A stretch of 8,361 bases of DNA, taken from a bacterium UBP9_UBA1432. GTDB lineage: Bacteria; Vulcanimicrobiota; Xenobia; Xenobiales; Xenobiaceae. The stretch is taken from contig DCTU01000050.1 in NCBI GenBank assembly GCA_002329445.1, positions 6,833-15,193 of the forward strand, given 5' to 3'. The translations under genes were made by a program, and so were the position numbers. Below the pieces are notes generated by a model that searched no databases, was not told the origin of the DNA, and saw nothing but the letters and a program-made list of their open reading frames with translations. This document shows, piece after piece, positions 6,323-8,361 of this stretch (the first letter of the stretch is position 1; the number at the start of each line of letters is the position of its first letter).

Positions 6323-7299
6323 CAGACCGGGACCGGGATCCGCTCCAGGACCCCTCGCAGCACGTCGGTGGCCGCTGCCCCCCCGACTCCGTCGGTTCGG
6401 GAAATCATGCGGTGGGACAGCGCGGGAACGGTCAGGGTCTTGATGTCGTCGGGCAGGACGTAGTCGCGGCCCTCCATCGCAGCCAGGGCCTGCGAGGCCC
6501 GGAAGAGCGCCTGCGAGCCCCGAGGGCTGGCGCCCAGGAAGAGCCGGTCCGCTTCACGGGTGGCCTGGACCAGGCGGACGATGTAGTGGCGCAGGGACTC
6601 TTCCACGCGCACGGTGTGGACCTGGGCCTGCATGCGGAGCAGCTCTTCGCTGGTGACCACCTGCTCGAGGTCTTCGATGGGGTGGCGGAGCTGCTGGGCC
6701 GCCAGCATCTCGGCCTCGGCCTCAAAGGACGGGTAGCCCAGGCGGACCCTCAACAGGAAGCGGTCCAGTTGAGCTTCGGGCAGGGGAAAAGTCCCCTCGT
6801 ACTCGATGGGGTTCTGGGTGGCCATCACCAGGAAGGGGCGCGGCAGGGCCCGGGCTGCGCCATCGGTGGTGACCTGGCGCTCGTCCATGCACTCCAGCAG
6901 GGCGGACTGGGTCTTGGGGGTGGCGCGGTTGATCTCGTCGGCCAGCAGGACCTGGTGGAAGACCGGTCCGGGGCGGAACTCGAAGTCCATCGTCTTCTGG
7001 TTGTAGATGGTCACGCCCAGCAGGTCCGCCGGCAGGAGGTCGGGCGTGCACTGCAACCGGGCGTAGGAACAGCCCAACGAACGGGCCACGGCCCGGCTGA
7101 GCATGGTCTTGCCCACGCCCGGCACGTCCTCCAGCAGCAGATGGCCTTCGGAAAGCAGGGCGACCAGGACCAGGCGGACCTCCTCGCGCTTCCCCAGGAT
7201 GACCTTCTGGACGTTGGCGAGAACCCGTTGGCTCAGCGTCTGGATTTCCTTCAACGTGGCATCCTCAACTCGGGGGACGAAGCGGGGCACGCAGGCCAT
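6322..7299 (-). CDS. MoxR-family AAA+ ATPase
   Basis: This 325-residue AAA+ ATPase of the MoxR type is a chaperone-like family that often remodels or activates metal-dependent or von Willebrand factor A proteins. Visible motifs are the MoxR form of Walker A, EDVPGVGKT (57-65, Lys64); Walker B VLLADEINRA (117-126, Asp121 and Glu122); and sensor 1 MATQNP (159-164, Asn163). Then come LDRFLL with Arg180, the likely arginine-finger region, and sensor 2 ASPRGSQAL (257-265, Arg260) in the lid domain. All ATPase residues are intact. Two starts compete. The ATG at 7299 overlaps the upstream phosphatase gene by 35 bp and has no good Shine-Dalgarno. A TTG at 7254 would give 310 residues, with GAGGA 7 nt upstream and no overlap. 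Both lengths suit the family. It follows the metallophosphatase and is the last gene of that unit, with no DUF58 or VWA gene after it. Confidence 0.94.
   Translation of the reverse strand: MACVPRFVPRVEDATLKEIQTLSQRVLANVQKVILGKREEVRLVLVALLSEGHLLLEDVPGVGKTMLSRAVARSLGCSYARLQCTPDLLPADLLGVTIYNQKTMDFEFRPGPVFHQVLLADEINRATPKTQSALLECMDERQVTTDGAARALPRPFLVMATQNPIEYEGTFPLPEAQLDRFLLRVRLGYPSFEAEAEMLAAQQLRHPIEDLEQVVTSEELLRMQAQVHTVRVEESLRHYIVRLVQATREADRLFLGASPRGSQALFRASQALAAMEGRDYVLPDDIKTLTVPALSHRMISRTDGVGGAAATDVLRGVLERIPVPV
7262..7266 (-). promoter_or_regulatory. Candidate internal ribosome binding site for a TTG start of moxR
   Basis: GAGGA overlaps the TGA stop of the metallophosphatase gene and sits 7 nt before a TTG in the moxR frame at 7254-7252. 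It is better placed than anything upstream of the ATG at 7299, so it may mark the true start. Confidence 0.45.
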
Positions 7300-8329
7300 G
7301 CTCGGAGGGGACGTACTCCTCGATCAGGGCATAGGACCCCGGGGTTCCGTGGACGTCCAGGTTCACGATGCGTCCACCATAGGCGACCACGGGGTCGGGC
7401 CCCCGCGAGAGGGGGGTGTGTCCGACGACGGCCCCGCGCACCATCATGCGGCTCAGCAATTCCTCCATCTCCTTTTCGGAGAAAGGGCTGGTCCGCATTC
7501 CGGTATAGTAGTCGAAGCCCCAGATCTTGCGGCTCCACAGGAAGGATTCACGGGCTGCCCGGAATTCAGCGTCGGGCAGGGCCACGATTTCTTCGATGGG
7601 TCTCCAGAACTTGCGCTGGTCCGGGATGGTGTGCGCGAAGAGCCGGTGGTCCACCACCACGCCCAGGCGCAGACGGGCTCGCAGGAAGCGGCCCAGCTCT
7701 CCTTCCATCGCTTCCTTCCAGGCCGGCAGGCCGCCAAACCCGTTGGCCGTGGCCTCGCCGCCCTGGACGTACCAGTTCAGGAAGCGCATGACGCGTTCGA
7801 TCTGTTCGGAGTTCAGGCCGTGGTCGGCCAGGTGGCGTTTGATGGCGGCGAAGTTCCGGGCCCGGGCCAGCAGGTCCTGAAGCTGCTCGACGGGCAGGAA
7901 GTCGAAGACCCCCACGGCCTCCAGCATCATCTCGTCGTGGTTGCCCAGGAGTGCGTACAGCGAGCTGTCAAAACCCTCCTCGGCCGCGCGCAGGTCGACC
8001 AGCTCCTTTTCGAGGTGCATGATCAGCTCCAGGATGCGGCGCGGCCCCGCCTCGGGGTCGCCTGGAGACTGGTCCAGGGGGTCTTCCAGGGGTTCACCAC
8101 GCCAATCGACGTAGTCCCCCATCAGCACCAGGTCGACCCGGTCGGCCTCGGGGTTCCAGGCCAGGGTGTCGGGGAGCAGGAGGTCGTTCTCGCGCAGGTG
8201 GCGCAGCAGGCGGAAGTAGTCGCCGTGCAGGTCCCCGATGGCCAGGAGCTTCCTCGTGGCGGTCTGGGAGGCCGGAGGCGTGCTCTCGGTCGGTTCGGGG
8301 CTTCGGCTGGAGGGGCTCTGGGGGTCCAT
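7265..8329 (-). CDS. PPP/ApaH-like metallophosphatase
   Basis: This 354-residue calcineurin-like phosphoesterase should hydrolyse phosphoesters with a two-metal centre. The substrate could be phosphoproteins, dinucleotide polyphosphates or something else. Metal-binding motifs appear in order: GDLHGD (32-37), GDYVDWRG (71-78), GNHDE (129-133), a His in FAHT (His233) and GHTP (303-306). The order and spacing fit the PPP/ApaH/PrpA group. The second motif is normally GDxVDRG, and here a Trp falls between Asp and Arg. About 100 residues between GNHDE and His233 form an extended, mostly helical insert. Residues 1-25 are Pro/Ser-rich and probably disordered. I chose the ATG at 8329 because GGGAG precedes it by 5 nt. 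An ATG at 8347, six codons upstream, lacks a good Shine-Dalgarno, and the frame stays open to the window edge. It lies just upstream of moxR and is likely cotranscribed with it. Confidence 0.88.
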   Translation of the reverse strand: MDPQSPSSRSPEPTESTPPASQTATRKLLAIGDLHGDYFRLLRHLRENDLLLPDTLAWNPEADRVDLVLMGDYVDWRGEPLEDPLDQSPGDPEAGPRRILELIMHLEKELVDLRAAEEGFDSSLYALLGNHDEMMLEAVGVFDFLPVEQLQDLLARARNFAAIKRHLADHGLNSEQIERVMRFLNWYVQGGEATANGFGGLPAWKEAMEGELGRFLRARLRLGVVVDHRLFAHTIPDQRKFWRPIEEIVALPDAEFRAARESFLWSRKIWGFDYYTGMRTSPFSEKEMEELLSRMMVRGAVVGHTPLSRGPDPVVAYGGRIVNLDVHGTPGSYALIEEYVPSEHGLRAPLRPPS

Positions 8330-8333
8330 GGGG

Positions 8334-8339
8334 TCTCCC
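8334..8339 (-). promoter_or_regulatory. Ribosome binding site deciding the metallophosphatase start
   Basis: GGGAGA on the minus strand ends 4 nt before the ATG at 8329. It favours this start over the ATG at 8347, which has only a GGA immediately adjacent. Confidence 0.55.
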
Positions 8340-8361
8340 GATCGCATTCCGTCACCGGTCA

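Noticed and set aside
5617..7791. A 724-codon plus-strand open frame running across the HAD gene and antisense to moxR and the phosphatase.
   Set aside because: It crosses three well-supported genes in the wrong frame or strand and reads as Gly/Pro/Arg-rich or Gln/Gly/Leu-rich low complexity. It is a product of GC skew at codon positions.
1..8361. tRNA genes, CRISPR repeats, insertion sequences, phage or defence cassettes.
   Set aside because: No cloverleaf, spaced direct repeats, terminal inverted repeats, transposase or integrase was seen on either strand by reading.

Overview
This is a dense, GC-rich (roughly two-thirds G+C by eye) bacterial chromosomal window. It holds seven complete or near-complete protein genes and the 3' part of an eighth. 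The gaps are short and every gene shows the same strong G/C bias at third codon positions. A thioredoxin-fold protein with a lipoprotein signal peptide suggests a diderm bacterium with a periplasm or outer membrane, but nothing fixes the phylum. I see no tRNA, rRNA, insertion sequence, CRISPR array, phage gene or attachment site. This looks like core genome, not an accessory island.

Layout: (1) 1-1554 (+) is the C-terminal third of an Lhr-type ATP-dependent helicase, cut by the window start. (2) 1586-2026 (-) is a small thioredoxin-fold lipoprotein with a WCPAC active site. (3) 2246-2857 (+) is an unrecognised 203-residue protein, divergent from the lipoprotein across 219 bp. (4) 2871-3983 (-) is a tRNA dihydrouridine synthase whose motifs resemble eukaryotic Dus3 more than bacterial DusA/B/C. 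(5) 4116-5558 (+) is glutamyl-tRNA synthetase, divergent from the dus gene across 132 bp. (6) 5555-6301 (+) is a HAD-superfamily hydrolase overlapping gltX by four bases. (7) 6322-7299 (-) is a MoxR-family AAA+ ATPase. (8) 7265-8329 (-) is a PPP/ApaH-like metallophosphatase directly upstream of moxR in the same operon.

Genes 4 and 5 both act on tRNA and sit head to head. gltX and the HAD gene are almost certainly cotranscribed and translationally coupled. The metallophosphatase and MoxR ATPase form a second two-gene unit running the other way and converging on the HAD gene. The MoxR gene is the last gene of its unit, so the DUF58 and von Willebrand factor A genes that usually follow moxR are absent downstream.

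No clearly novel multi-gene system is visible. The points most worth a second look are the Dus3-like synthase, the phosphatase-MoxR pairing, the Trp in the phosphatase metal motif, and the unrecognised 203-residue protein.
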